DNA of 64,000 bases from Congeria kusceri (Eukaryota; Mollusca; Bivalvia; Myida; Dreissenidae), in the NCBI GenBank assembly GCA_027627225.1, contig CM051033.1, forward strand, positions 15,142,058 through 15,206,057. The letters run 5' to 3'. Positions 1 to 11,332 of the stretch are shown here, piece after piece. The notes beneath the pieces were generated by a model. It saw only the letters and a list, made by a program, of their open reading frames with translations, did no database searches and was not told where the DNA came from. A program made the translations under genes and the position numbers. The stretch's first letter is position 1. Each line of letters opens with the position of its first letter.

Positions 1-1227
1 ACTTTATTATGAAAAATAACCGAAATATTATTTTAACAGTATTTTTCAACAAATATTGATTTAAAATATACCAATAATAATGTAATTTGTCATATAAAGT
101 GATTCAACATAAATGGCATGTGTTTAACAACTTTTTTTGTTTTTTTTTATTGAAAAAAAAAAGGTATATTTATATTGAGGTATTTAATTGCCCCACCCAC
201 CATTTAACCACTGTATATTTTCTTATGAGTCGATGTATTTGTATGTTATTAATAAATGTCAAATTCTATGTTTGGATCGCTATAATAATCAACTAAATCT
301 CTAACGTATAGATAATAAAAGAAAATATAACAGATTGCCTTATGTTTATTCCGCCTTATACTTTACAAAATGTGCAGAACAAATATGGTAATTCAACTGC
401 AATGTGATATCTTGTATGTGGTTGTATTACATGAAAAAGCCTTCATTTAAATATAAATTTAAGAAATAATGAGAAAGAATGATACTTTATCATCTTTTTT
501 GAGGCTGTACATCCTGATGGTGGCATATTATCACTGTATGGAACAGCCCTAGATCTTTGAAAAAAACAAACTCTGTGATATGATTATTCTTATGACTTTG
601 TTACAATTTTTCATTGAGAATTTATTTCTGGTCAATTGTACAACCATAATATGAAATGACAAAAAATAACATTATAATGTAATGTACAATAATCATATAT
701 CAAGATTAATATATTGCTTAATAATCTTGAAATACAAATACTGTATTGCAAATTTCCAGATAAATATTGTCAATGTACAATATCAGTCATAAAATGAAAT
801 TGAATGTACAACACATATTCATACAAAAGGCCCATGTAACCCAGTAATGACATCACCCGAGTTCCAAAAATGCATTGAAACAATATACAAATAAGCAGTA
901 TGTCCAGACTATTTTAAATAATGCATAACTGAAATACATTACATACATGATTTATTTAAAAAGGACACAATAAACAAACATGACAATCATTTTTTATCCA
1001 ATACATTCTAAGTCTAGACCTTTACTCTGCAAAATCAGATTGTGGTCTTGTTCGAAATAAATTATATCCATTTAACATTTGATGCAATTTTGTACCAACA
1101 ACTCCCATCGGTCAGTTAACTCGACTATGCAAAGTAGTAATGTCTATACATATTACCAAACTTTTACAAAAACAACATGACTATGTGCAATAAACAAAAC
1201 AGTAATTTGGATAATTTCCTTAATTGG
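1..1227. other. AT-rich stretch, no gene seen
   Basis: Strongly AT-rich sequence with only short chance reading frames and no convincing coding segment or RNA gene. It lies downstream of the minus-strand exonuclease gene that ends at 1714 and may include its 3' untranslated region. No clear polyadenylation signal could be chosen. Confidence 0.5.
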
Positions 1228-1650
1228 TAGCACAACAATGCTTCAAAATGAGTAGGACAACAATGTTTCACAATGAGTATCACAATGTTTCAAAATGGGT
1301 TGCACAACAATGTCTCACAATGAGTAGCATAATGTTTCAAAATGGGTTGCACAACAATGCTTCAAAATGAGTAGGACAACAATGTTTCACAATGAGTATC
1401 ACAATGTTTCAAAATGGGTTGCACAACAATGTCTCACAATGAGTAGCATAATGTTTCAAAATGGGTTGCACAACAATGTCTCACAATGAGTAGCATACAA
1501 AGTTTCAAAATGGGTAGCACAACAATGTTTCACACTGAGTAGCACAATAATGTTTCACAACGAGTAGCACAACAATGTTTCAAAATGAGTAGCACAACAA
1601 TGTTTCACAATGAGTAGGTTACATATGTTTCACAATAAATAGCAAATACA
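1228..1650. repeat. 24-27 bp minisatellite (AATGTTTCAMAATGRGTAGCAC type)
   Basis: About 16 degenerate head-to-tail copies of a unit made of AATGTTTCACAATGAGTAGC or AATGTTTCAAAATGGGTTGC followed by a short ACAACA/ATA linker. Runs of units are themselves duplicated: a block near 1241-1340 recurs near 1355-1455. The array starts about 65 bases past the stop codon of the neighbouring minus-strand gene, so it could lie in that gene's 3' UTR. Confidence 0.85.
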
Positions 1651-1713
1651 AATTTCACATAAAGTTGTGCAATTTTGGTTCTCATTGAGTAGTACATCTA
1701 GCTTTGACAATGA

Positions 1714-2528
1714 TTAGAAAATGTACTCAGTTGTTCTGTGACAATAATCTGCTATGGCCACTATTATCTTTTCTGATTTTGTAACTCGGATTTGTCCGTT
1801 AGATACCTCTGACAGAAGGCTTCTGATACCTTCCACTCCATTTCTTTTAGAAACAACACATAAATGATGAAACTGTAATCCACTACCAGCAATGGTCCTT
1901 GCAACACCTTGACTGATAATTTTGTTATCTATCATTATTTGCAAAGATTTGATGTTAGAGACAACATTTTGTGAAACATTGTGGGCTACTATAGCTCGGT
2001 CAAAACTGAATGCAAATTTGTTAACAACAGATCGTTCTAGAGAAACAAACTTCACTAACTTCTCTAAAGCTACCACATCATGTAATGCACTATGTGCTAT
2101 GTATGAATCACCAATAAGTTCTTGCACTAAGCTTTCTTGCTTATAAGATTTCAAATTGGGGAAGCTCTTTTTGAACATTTTATAAGTATCCAAAAATCCA
2201 TGAACATTGCGTTGAAATTCAGAAAGTTTACCACAATTTTGCAAAGCATGCAGCAAGACTTTACAGTCAAAAGACTCTATATTGTGCCCAACTAAAATGA
2301 TTGGTGATACTTGATTGCATTTCTGTAAGAAATGAAGAAAACTATCCAATGCAGATTTGATTGAAACAGCTTCAACTACTTGTCCATTAACAATCATGGA
2401 GTGGCCTACAATCGTCAATCCGGTAACTTCGGACGCTTTCGCGGACATCTTCTTAACTGGCATAACATGGGTTGAAAACTGCCCAGTTTCATGAACGGCA
2501 GCAATCTGGACAATATGAGAAGTACGCT
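1714..2528 (-). CDS. Exon 5: exonuclease core and C-terminus
   Basis: Acceptor TTTTTTCTAG/AGCG. The frame continues ERTSHIVQIAAV, then GHNIESFDCKVLL (Exo II), a DTYKMFKKSFPNLKSY helix region and HSALHDVVALEKL (Exo III). A conserved-looking tail follows (GLQFHHLCVVSKRNGVEGIR) and a stop at 1714. This is the longest intact reading frame of the gene. Confidence 0.88.
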
Positions 2529-5500
2529 CTAGAAAAAAATACCACATACATTTTATTAAAAAATGATTACAATCATTTTGTCTGATTGCATATCGATATA
2601 ATCATTAGATATTCATACACAATTCCCTCCATTGAAACAGTGAAACATCTTTTATGTTATTTTAAGTCCCTTTCAAGTTAGACAGTGTACTATCGTGTGT
2701 ATTATTTTGAAAGCCGCTTGATAGTTACATGAAAAGTTGACAATGTCTAGTCACATTAGAAATATGTAAATCTGCATTTGGGTTTATAATTCAATTACAT
2801 ACTAGTTGTACAATTATCGTACATCAAAACTGGATGATGAAAAATAGCTTTTTGTGCAAAATTACTTTCATATTTGATTTCCCACAAAGGTTTGTAATGT
2901 ATAACATTTTGAAAGTTATAATGTAATCGATAAATGAAAATGATGATTAAAAAGATGCCTTACCTAACCCTGTTGTTTCCAGATCAAAGAAAACAAATCC
3001 TTTCCCAGTGGTCTCGAGACCTGCTGGACCAGGCTTCGGTACAGGTGGGGGAATAGTGGTGAGATCTACATCCTGGTCACCTACATTACACGCATACGTT
3101 GGTCCCTCACGCACTTCTTGTACCGATTCCTTTGAATGGCTGAAATTTACAAACAAGAAGGTCATAAATGTTGTCTTTAGAGTGGTAACAAGGTTTTTCT
3201 CAGATTTGACCTGGTGACTTAGTTTTTAGACGCACATGACCCAGATTTGAACTCGGACTAGATATTGTCAAGATCAAAATTTTAACAAAGTTTCATCACG
3301 ATTGAGTCATAAATGTGGCCTCTAGAGTGGTAACAAGGTTTTTCTAAGATTTGACCTGGTGGCTTTTTTCTGTACGCATATGACCCTGTTTCAAACTCGT
3401 CCTAGATATTGTCAAGATAAACATTTTGACCAAGTTTCATCAAGATTGGATAAAAAATTGACCTCCAGAGTGATAACCAGTTAAAAGTTGACGACACACG
3501 ATATACGACACATGATGCACTACGCCGGAAATTGACTGACCACAATAGCTTATCATGGTCATTTTGTGCTCAGGTGAGCTAAACATGGGCCATTTGAAAT
3601 GTTTATTGTAAACATAAAGAGTGTAATACACAGTATACAGTAATACAATTTCATTAAATAATTTTCATCAATTTAACATATAATTTAAATGAGTTACTTT
3701 AAACGTAATCATTATTTATTACATACAAACAATTGACCTGTTAGACTCACTTAGATAAAATATACAACCATGTGTTATAATATATTTTGTGTGCACTAAC
3801 CGTTCAAGTTTGAGTCTTATACGCCGCTGTTTGGCTGCTCTGGTAGTCGCTATAGCTTTTCTCTTCCTGTGCTGTAGGTCACGGAGAAGGGCCAACGTAG
3901 ATGTGAATGTACCAGGCGAAACACCCAACTTTTTATTCACCTGAAAATTTTAATTAAATTTACTTAGAAAATATAATAACATTTCTAAAGATTGAAACAG
4001 ATATTAAACCATCTTGAAATGTTTGTTGTTACAAGTTATTTTCAACTGATGAATTTGCATGTGATTTATACTGTCACTATAAGGTGTTTATTGCCTATAA
4101 ATTATTGCAAACATAAGAAATAAAATTCTTAGCTTACATAAAAATTGTATTTTCAGATCACGATTACACTGCTGCATTTCTGAACATTTTCCACCCACCA
4201 TAATTATGTCAAACAATGTTTACACACAGTTTCATGACGTCATGGTACGTGCTTTTGAAATATAATGCCCTACTGTACAATATTAAACACAGAGCAATAA
4301 CGCAGAGCATTTTAGGGCAAATTAACCAAGGAAATACTCTAAGATAAATAAAAGTTGGGCCGAGATTCTATACCAAAATATATTAAGCGATCAAAACAAC
4401 ACTCATGTTGATCTACCACACAACAAAGGGCGTCATTTATTACAATTATCAGATTACAATGGGCTTGAAAATTCATGTCTTCACACCTTTGCAGAAATTG
4501 GACAGTTGCTTAGCAAAGTTGCTGTGGCACTGACACTTGGTCGCTTCATATCTTAACAAAGGTCAATTTGGACTACTTCATGTGGTCGTTGGTTTTCAGA
4601 ATAGAGGTGGTCGATAATTGAAGTTGTTTTTAATCGAAATTTCATTAGTAATGGTTGTTTAATGCAGGTGGTCGCAACCACATGATATACCGTATATTAA
4701 ACTTTTAATTATCATTTAAACTATCATTTGTAGAAAATTACATCACATGTCTCAAATATTATTTATATATAGTGTTAGAAATTAACCCAGAGTATACAAT
4801 AAATATCGAAAAAACAATATTGTTATTCAATTTCAAATCTAGACACACCTTCTAACAAGCATGGTATGGTTGACCGCCGGGATGTTCAATGTGGTAAGAA
4901 TACTGTTAATTTGTCGAAGGCCAACTCCGGCATGAACCATGGCTGTAAAAATAACATGAAATTGTCAATTACAATAACAAACATAATTATTAATTTTTTA
5001 TAGTATGATTTGTGTTTGTAAAATTAAAATCACATCAAACCAAATATTATGTGTACACTCGATGAAATATTAACAACATATGAACTATGTAATAGTGTAT
5101 GTCAATATTTATAATTAAAAAATTTAACAACATGTATGAAAATCAGTACATAAATTTACAGATGTCCTTATCGATAACATGCAAACATTTTTTACCAATT
5201 GATCATTATAGACCCATCTGTTAATTTGTGTTAGATTCATTTCTGAGTAACTACTATATATTTATACTCACTAAAAATACATATATTTTAATATAGAGAA
5301 TATACACTAACGACACATGAAGCCTTACCCAATGCAAGCTTTGTGTTCATGTCGTACACCCGGCCATGCTTCCGTCCAGTATGTACCGTGTTAATGTTAC
5401 CACAGTTAATACACGGAATATCAAGAACACAGGCTAGACCAAAAGTTCTACATGCCACTGTATTGTGCAATTGTAAAGAGGAGCCACAAGCAGTGCAAGC

Positions 5501-5790
5501 CTTCAGGGCTGCGGCAAGAGTGTCAAGTTCTACAACACGACGACCAATTTGCCAATTGGGGTCTGTCTCATAAACTTCCAGTGTGCAGGTTCCACTGTCA
5601 GATGCATCAACGGAATATAAATGATCCACAGGAATAGATTTGATTTCAATTATATGACTAGAACCATCGTGATCATGTTCATAATTAGGACGATTTTCAA
5701 TTTCATTAGTTTCAAAGTTCTCCTTTTTTTTTTGGCAAATTTACCTTTCCTATTTCGTTTGGAGTTTCGGAATGTTTCCAACTTAGACAT
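1714..5790 (-). CDS. Mutator-like-domain / DEDDh exonuclease protein, five exons, N-terminal frameshift
   Basis: Exons in transcript order: 5790-5329, 4942-4857, 3939 side 3940-3801, 3139-2964 and 2528-1714. Phases agree at every junction, and the model gives about 559 residues if the 10-A run at 5734-5743 is read as 11 A. As assembled, that run shifts the frame about 20 codons after the ATG. The N-terminal half (WQIGRRVVELDTL, two CxxC pairs, HTGRKHG, DMNTKLALAMVHAGVG) resembles the conserved Mutator-like domain seen in mollusc proteins. A basic linker and an EGPTYACNVG motif follow. The C-terminal half is a DnaQ-like 3'-5' exonuclease with motif I DLETTG, motif II GHNIESFD and motif III HSALHDV, so all DEDDh residues are present. 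Expected activity is 3'-5' nuclease on DNA or RNA; the substrate is unknown. The gene may be a domesticated transposase-derived fusion. The donor at 4857 (GTTAGA) was chosen because only it keeps the frame. Functional state is uncertain because of the homopolymer. Confidence 0.8.
2964..3139 (-). CDS. Exon 4: linker and exonuclease motif I
   Basis: Acceptor AATTTCAG/CCATTC joins CG/C (Arg) in frame. It encodes HSKESVQEVREGPTYACNVG, a Pro-rich linker (TIPPPVPKPGPAG) and the first exonuclease strand FVFFDLETTGL. The donor is GTTAG/GTAAGG, phase 1. Confidence 0.85.
3163..3580. repeat. Intronic 146 bp direct repeat, dispersed family ending CTCAGGTGAGC
   Basis: Two and a half tandem copies of a unit with CATAAATGT, GAGTGGTAACAAGG, GACCTGGTG and TTTCATCA(C/A)GATTG, starting near 3163 and 3309. 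The block ends with TTTTGTGCTCAGGTGAGCTAA, the same terminus as the repeats near 36920, 45245, 57190 and 57837. It lies in intron 3 of the exonuclease gene. Confidence 0.75.
3801..3940 (-). CDS. Exon 3: basic linker helix
   Basis: Acceptor TTTTCAG/GTGAAT, frame VNKKLGVSPGTFTSTLALL then a highly basic stretch (HRKRKAIATTRAAKQRRIR), donor ACG/GTTAGT in phase 2. It looks like a nucleic-acid-contacting linker between the two domains; that role is inferred. Confidence 0.78.
4857..4942 (-). CDS. Exon 2: end of Mutator-like domain
   Basis: Acceptor TTTTTACAG, then frame A-MVHAGVGLRQINSILTTLN-IPAVNHTML, completing the codon split at exon 1 (G/CC gives Ala). A donor at GTTAGA (phase 0) joins in frame to the next exon. 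The stronger-looking AG/GTGTGT site eight bases downstream would create an immediate stop. Confidence 0.72.
5329..5790 (-). CDS. Exon 1: basic start and Cys-rich Mutator-like domain
   Basis: The ATG is the complement of 5788-5790, followed by a basic stretch (MSKLETFRNSKRNRKGKF). Ten A residues then move the frame. In the other frame the exon continues through ENFETNEIENRP into MDHLYSVDA and the domain with CTACGS, CINCGN and DMNTKLALG. The donor is TTGG/GTAAGG, phase 1. One extra A in the run would make the whole exon open. Confidence 0.78.
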
Positions 5791-6164
5791 TTTGAATTAA
5801 AAACTAGTTGTCATATCGTTATTATGAAGATAAAAACATGATACATAAGTTTACATTTATTGTTTACATTTTGTCGTTTGGTTGTTTTTCAGACGCTTGA
5901 TTTCGCCTATAAAATTACAGTAAGAGTGATACTAAGCGTTCGAATGATCGGGATCGTAAATTATCGTCAATCTGTCGCGTGTTTGTTTTCGTCGTCGTAA
6001 AACTTAAAACATAAATAAAAGATCGAATTACATTAAAACACGATAAGAGGCAGAAAAAAGCATGTTATCTTTACAAATATATTTGTTATTTTAAATATTA
6101 TTTATATTTATGCGTCTTGTATTTTTACGACAAAGTAACATAAAGTGGAAACGATCGTACATCC
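5791..6164. other. Upstream flank of the exonuclease gene
   Basis: AT-rich DNA between the start of the minus-strand exonuclease gene and the left edge of the 7.83 kb tandem array. It should contain the gene's promoter. No clear TATA or initiator element could be assigned. Confidence 0.4.
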
Positions 6165-7486
6165 TTAAGTGTCTAAATATTTTACGTTTTAATAAAGAAT
6201 TCAATGTATTGCAATTCATTTTAATCAACATAAAGCCCTGAAGAAATGTGTATCAAATTCGTATATATGTGTCAAAAAATATTTAACAAGGTGTCATTGT
6301 CATCTATGTGTTGGTTACCGGGGCAAAGCTATTGATAACTTCAATGCAAGGCGTTCAGACAAGGAGAAGCGAGGTGTGAGCCTTACATATTGATAATAAT
6401 TTAATATAGAACACAGCAATTTTCACAGCAAACGGATTGGTTGTCAAGGTTGGTTGCTATGCGCATTTAATTCTTGATTTCTATTATTCCAAACTTCAAT
6501 AAGACTGAATCTCAAGAATATATTTCAAAACTGCTCAGTTTAATTTAAATTTGTGTTACATTTGAAAAGACTGAGTTGTGCTCAGTGTTATGCAATAGCG
6601 GACAACTGTAGTGCCTTCAGCGCTTTGATTTTTATTAAAAACATAATAAATAGCAATAATAGTCACAATAACAACAGTTTAAACTTGTTTGAAATAGAAA
6701 CAAGAAATATGTTTTAAAAAGCCAATCGGCGTTGAAAATGTATCAGATATAATTTTTACTCTAAATATAATACAAGACAGGACCCGAGATTTCTTGCTCC
6801 CCACCTATATAAGGGGACTTCTCGGACCCCAGATTGTACAGACACCACAGGAAAAATTCTCGGACACCCAAATTAATTTGAGAAAATTCCAATCATTATT
6901 AATATTTGTATCGGGAATAAACCGATCATACCACCGCATGTTTTCATCAGTTATATATAAATAACCAAAATAATTTCTGTTAACATAAATATCAAAATTT
7001 GTCATGAAAAATTAACAAATTAACAATGTAAGAAAATAATTACGGGAATGAATTAAAATTATTTTGTATCAGACGAGTGTTGTTATTGAAAAGCATCTAC
7101 TTGAGAAGCTGATAGAAACAAAATATGCAATTCCAAATAATTCTTAATAAAAATTGAGCAAATTTTCTGGCGCGGGAGAATTTTAGGGAATGCAAACTTA
7201 CAGACTGTCAATCTTAGTATTTACCTTTTTTTAAAGCGGTTAAAAAGGTACGGAGTGGACAAGCTTTGTGATGGACAGACACTCGGACAGACAGCTTACA
7301 TTCTCACTAAGACTAAACTTTATTCGTGTGCGTTTGTATCTGATTCGGGGAGGCGAGGCTTACACTCTTTTCGACAAAAATAGTCAGGATTTACCGTATT
7401 TATGCTATGTTTTAGGGCATTTAAAAATAATTAATTTTTTCAGTGTCAGAATATTTACAGTCGCACAAAATAATAATTCAAAACCT

Positions 7487-7879
7487 GTCCGAAAACATAG
7501 TATCTGCAATATTGTCATAAAACTCGCAATTAAACTACGGACTGATGACTTTTCTCCGAGGATGGTTCTCGTTTATTCCTGGAAGCGTTAAGTTTTGACA
7601 AGTAATTGTATTTTGAAGCCATTCTACAACTTGCAGATTGGCATGCATGGTTCAGCAAACACTTCGCAAGGTTAAATTGACAGACAATAGGGAATTAGAA
7701 GCCTGTGAAAACAACAGTCGCTACCTGGGAAACATTAAATGATAGTGGGTGTTAAATGCAAATTAGTATCTGTCCGAAAACATAGATCTCAATTTAATTC
7801 CTTTTCTGAGAGTGACCGAAAACATAGAGACATAGAAAATAATTATTTGGGCCCATTATGAGGGTGTCCGAAAACATAA
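7487..7879. repeat. Four GTCCGAAAACATA motifs
   Basis: The 13-14 base motif GTCCGAAAACATAG occurs at 7487 and 7772. One-base variants are at 7814 (GACCGAAAACATAG) and 7866 (ending ATAA). The cluster is repeated in copies 2 and 3 of the 7.83 kb unit. No function is known. Confidence 0.7.
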
Positions 7880-8808
7880 ATGGGTTATTGGCAGTTATTT
7901 ACAAAGTCAAAAGTGATTAGCCAGTCATATGGAGGATAAGCGAATTATAAGAGAGAAACAAGACATATCTTTAAGAAGATATTCGGCGTCAGGTAATTGT
8001 GCAAATAGGGAATGTAAATTAAACTTCCAGCATAAATATTCAAAACAATTGAACTAAGACTAGAGATCCGAATGGCATGCAATACTCGAATACTATATAA
8101 TACTAGAAGTTTACGCCTCCTTACATACCATTATATATGAAATATTATAAACGTTACTTAACATATGTGTTGTTTTTTTTAAACATCAGCATTTTATATA
8201 TGCTCTTCGGTTAATTAAGGATTATCTAATGAAATTAAAACACAATATTTAGCACCACAGAACATGATACATAAACGGTAATGTATACATCAACAAGCCG
8301 GAACATACACGGCAAGAAACTTTATTAACTAGTACATTTCTGTTCGAAGTATTCACGCAGCTTAATATATTAAAATATTCATGGCTAGATAAATCTCCTT
8401 GAGGTGTAAAAATACATGAATGTCGACAATGATATTTTTCCCGCCAGTAGTCCCGAATGAATACATCCTAACATTTCATAGGCCAATTTACGATAAATTC
8501 TCACTACACTAGTCATACATGATTAGGTGCAACATCCCAAAAATATAGCAGACAAATTCGTAACAGATTTGGGATTCCTATGGCAAATTCAATAAGGGAA
8601 TAAAAGTTCGCACAAAATAAGAGCTTTCGTATTTGCGCAACGCTATTAAAATGATTTGACAGGACGTTTGACATGTTAAAAAGAAATAACTTTGGTGTTT
8701 TGCAACGATGTTAATGAACACACTTTTTACATTTGAGCGTTTTCTATTATATTCGTACACAATAGACATAATGATTCTATACATATCAACTGTACAATGT
8801 ATATATAG

Positions 8809-8950
8809 AGAATATTAGGTTAGTGTTGAATACAGAGAAGTTTATCTTGCGAAGCTTAGAACACCGTCAGCACGAGCATTGGGGAGCGCTTCCGATGTTC
8901 GAGCTGAGCAAGATAAACTTCTCTATATTTAACACTAATCCTAGTATTCT
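8809..8950. repeat. 142 bp imperfect palindrome, unit copy 1
   Basis: Arms of about 42 bases (8809-8850 and 8908-8950) pair through GTGTTGAATACAGAGAAG / CTTCTCTATATTTAACAC and AGTTTATCTTGC / GCAAGATAAACT. They flank a GC-richer 57-base spacer with its own short complementary stretches (GAAGC / GCTTC). Confidence 0.88.
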
Positions 8951-9188
8951 ATTTATCTCATCATTTTTCGTTCAGACTATATTAAAACAAATGTTTTTGT
9001 AACCTTGGAATCATAAATCAGTAGTACAACTACTTTTATACTATTGAATACGAAATTAACGAATTGTAATAAAGAAGTAGTCCCAAGATTCTAAAATACA
9101 ATAAACAAAATTTAGACTGTTAACACGTTTTATTCTATATGTTTGTGTTATTACTACAAAATATAATCGAATTGTAACTTTCAATTCT

Positions 9189-9493
9189 TGAAAGGCTCTT
9201 TTCGGCGCTGTTTCCATAGAATTGAAAGGCTCTTTTCGGCGCTGTTTCCATAGTATTGAAAGGCTCTTTTCGGCGCTGTTTCCATAGAATTGAAAGGCTC
9301 TTTTCGGCGCTGTTTCCATAGAATTGAAAGGCTCTTTTCGGCGCTGTTTCCATAGAATTGAAAGGCTCTTTTCGGCGCTTTTTCCATAGAATTGAAAGGC
9401 TCTTTTCGGCGCTTTTTCCATAGAATTGAAAGGCTCTTTTCGGCGCTTTTTCCATAGAATTTAAGCGCTCTTTTCTGGGCTGTTTCCATGTAT
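9189..9493. repeat. 34 bp minisatellite, unit copy 1
   Basis: About nine copies of a 34-base unit containing TGAAAGGCTCTTTTCGGCGC and TTTCCATAGAAT. The unit has no stop codon in three minus-strand frames, and 34 is not a multiple of 3. It therefore gives overlapping open frames (METAPKRAFQFYG, NSAEKSLSILW, KQRRKEPFNS) that look like proteins but are by-products of the repeat. Confidence 0.95.
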
Positions 9494-9608
9494 GAAGGTC
9501 AGTTTTTTGGTATCTAATTTGAATAAAGCCAAAGGCTTTATGTACAAATTAGATACAAAAAAGTGACCTTTATACATCGATGAAGCGCCGAAAAGAGCGT
9601 TTCAATTC
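9457..9608. repeat. Long hairpin capping the minisatellite, unit copy 1
   Basis: Arms of about 75 bases (9457-9531 and 9535-9608) around a tiny loop. Inner arms are TATCTAATTTGAATAAAGCC and GGCTTTATGTACAAATTAGA. Outward they extend through GGTCA / TGACC to the last minisatellite unit, whose inverted counterpart (AGCGCCGAAAAGAGCG) lies at about 9586-9601. Confidence 0.88.
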
Positions 9609-11150
9609 TTATAATTACAATAATAATTACAATTGTGTGTATACTTTTGACCTTAAAAGAGTAAATAAAAATTGGATTTTTTTTTGCAATTCTTGCATCA
9701 ATACATTGAAGTATGATTCGTAGGCTTCGCCCCTTGCACTGCAGTAGCGCAGTGTACATGCCATTCATTAGACGCTATACAGCGGTATCTTAAATAATAC
9801 AATAGCTCTAGTAATACAGTTTACTTTTGATTTACTTTTGTTTGGGTTGATACTTCGTAAGAGCAATTTCGAACAAGGTGTTTTGTATCCATAATATACA
9901 TGCAGCAAGAGTACCACGAAGTAAGTAAAGATCAGGTACCAGAATAGTAGCAAGAGACGGAAATATTGAAACGCGTTCCAGTTAAGATTTAAGACTGAAG
10001 GCTAAACGAGCCGAAAGTTGTTTTGAGATAGTTGTAAACGCCCATATACATGTGTGGTTGGAACCGTACTTTAGGCGTAAATATGTTGAAATAATTAATG
10101 TTAATTTTTACATTTGAAAACGCAATGTTTCATATGTATGTTTTATTTCTTGCTTAAAACGACCTGTTAGGCCCTCGATGTCAGTCAATGTTTACACCCA
10201 TTATCGCATGCATTTTAAAACCGTGTGTTGAGCTAATATGTGTCGGCCCAAGAGAACTTTTGCCCAAATGCGGTATCTGGACAAAAATGAGTTATTAGCA
10301 GTTTTGAATACACTGATATGTGTAGAAACTGGCAAATGGCTTCCTTTTTTCGCAACCATGCGTTTTGAGCAAGAGTGAGCAGTTTAAATAACACCACCAT
10401 AACGACAAATGTTAACATTTCACACAGATTTAAATGTTTGTCTTGCATACAATACAGAACCTAGCATGATGAGGACAAGTAATTTATTCAATATATATTT
10501 ACTAGACTGCCTATCACTAATAACAAACTTTGAATGTACAAATGTTTCGGACAAAAATAATAATAATACAGAGATTGTTGCTATGGCAACCAAACAAGAA
10601 ATCATAGCAAAAATTACAATATTTATACAAATAATCCAATAAATAAAAATTTTTAATATTAACAGTTTCAAGATTTAAACAATTATTTGAAATATCTTAA
10701 TCATAATCCTGACTTTCTCATAAAAATCATGTGCCGCAACTTTGACGTCAGTTTTTTAGAAACGAAACAGGCCGCAATTGGGATAAAAATCTCATGGGCT
10801 GCCACATATTTAAACACCGCATTGGTTTGCACTTCGTGTTCAAACGTTTTGTGTAAGAAATTCGGCAAAATATAACGTACAGTGTGGATATAAAATCAAG
10901 ACGATAAAAAGGTAAACGACTTTTATTATTTTAATACTGATCAAAATATCAAATCTATGGAATTGTTTTTCATTGGCCGAAAATATCTACTGCGTTTCAT
11001 CACCTTTGACTTTGACACAAATTGAAAAGGTCAATTGTTATGCATCTTATTTGTATAGACTTATGACCATGAAGACAACTTTAATTGTTTTAGGCAAAGC
11101 TACTAGTAAATCACAATTCTTTCATTCTTAAAAACTTTTTTTTGCTTCAG

Positions 11151-11332
11151 TTGCTTATGAAACTCCAGGCCCCGAGTGGCAGATTCACCACAATAACGAT
11201 TCGATACAAATAGATGTACAAGATATACTTCGGCCTGTCGTGCAATGTGAATGGATTTATGTTCGAGAAAATGAACGGGTGAATTTTGTGCAAATCATAC
11301 CTGGCTTATGCTTAATTGACCAACTTAAGTGA
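11151..11332 (+). CDS. Candidate terminal exon, unit copy 1, unknown product
   Basis: A polypyrimidine tract and acceptor (TTTTTTTTGCTTCAG) precede a 59-codon open frame (entered in phase 1) that ends with TGA at 11330. The frame starts AYETPGPEWQIHHNNDSIQI and ends PGLCLIDQLK. It is acidic with two Trp and two Cys, and I do not recognise it. An AATAAA lies downstream near 11717. An upstream segment with a TATTTAAA box and a GTAAAC donor (10911) looks like a first exon, but joining it gives a stop, so any coding partner is unidentified. The copy at 18982 differs only by a silent CGG/CGC change. This could be a real small gene, a relic, or chance. Confidence 0.35.

Noticed and set aside
7268..7591. 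107-residue plus-strand frame present in all three tandem units
   Set aside because: Conservation only reflects recent duplication. It begins in a GGACAGACACTCGGACAGAC repeat tail and overlaps the motif cluster; no domain.
9056..9489. Three overlapping minus-strand frames of 102-121 residues rich in METAPKRAF and AEKSLSIL
   Set aside because: They are the three frames of a stop-free 34 bp minisatellite; the same holds for 16888-17409.
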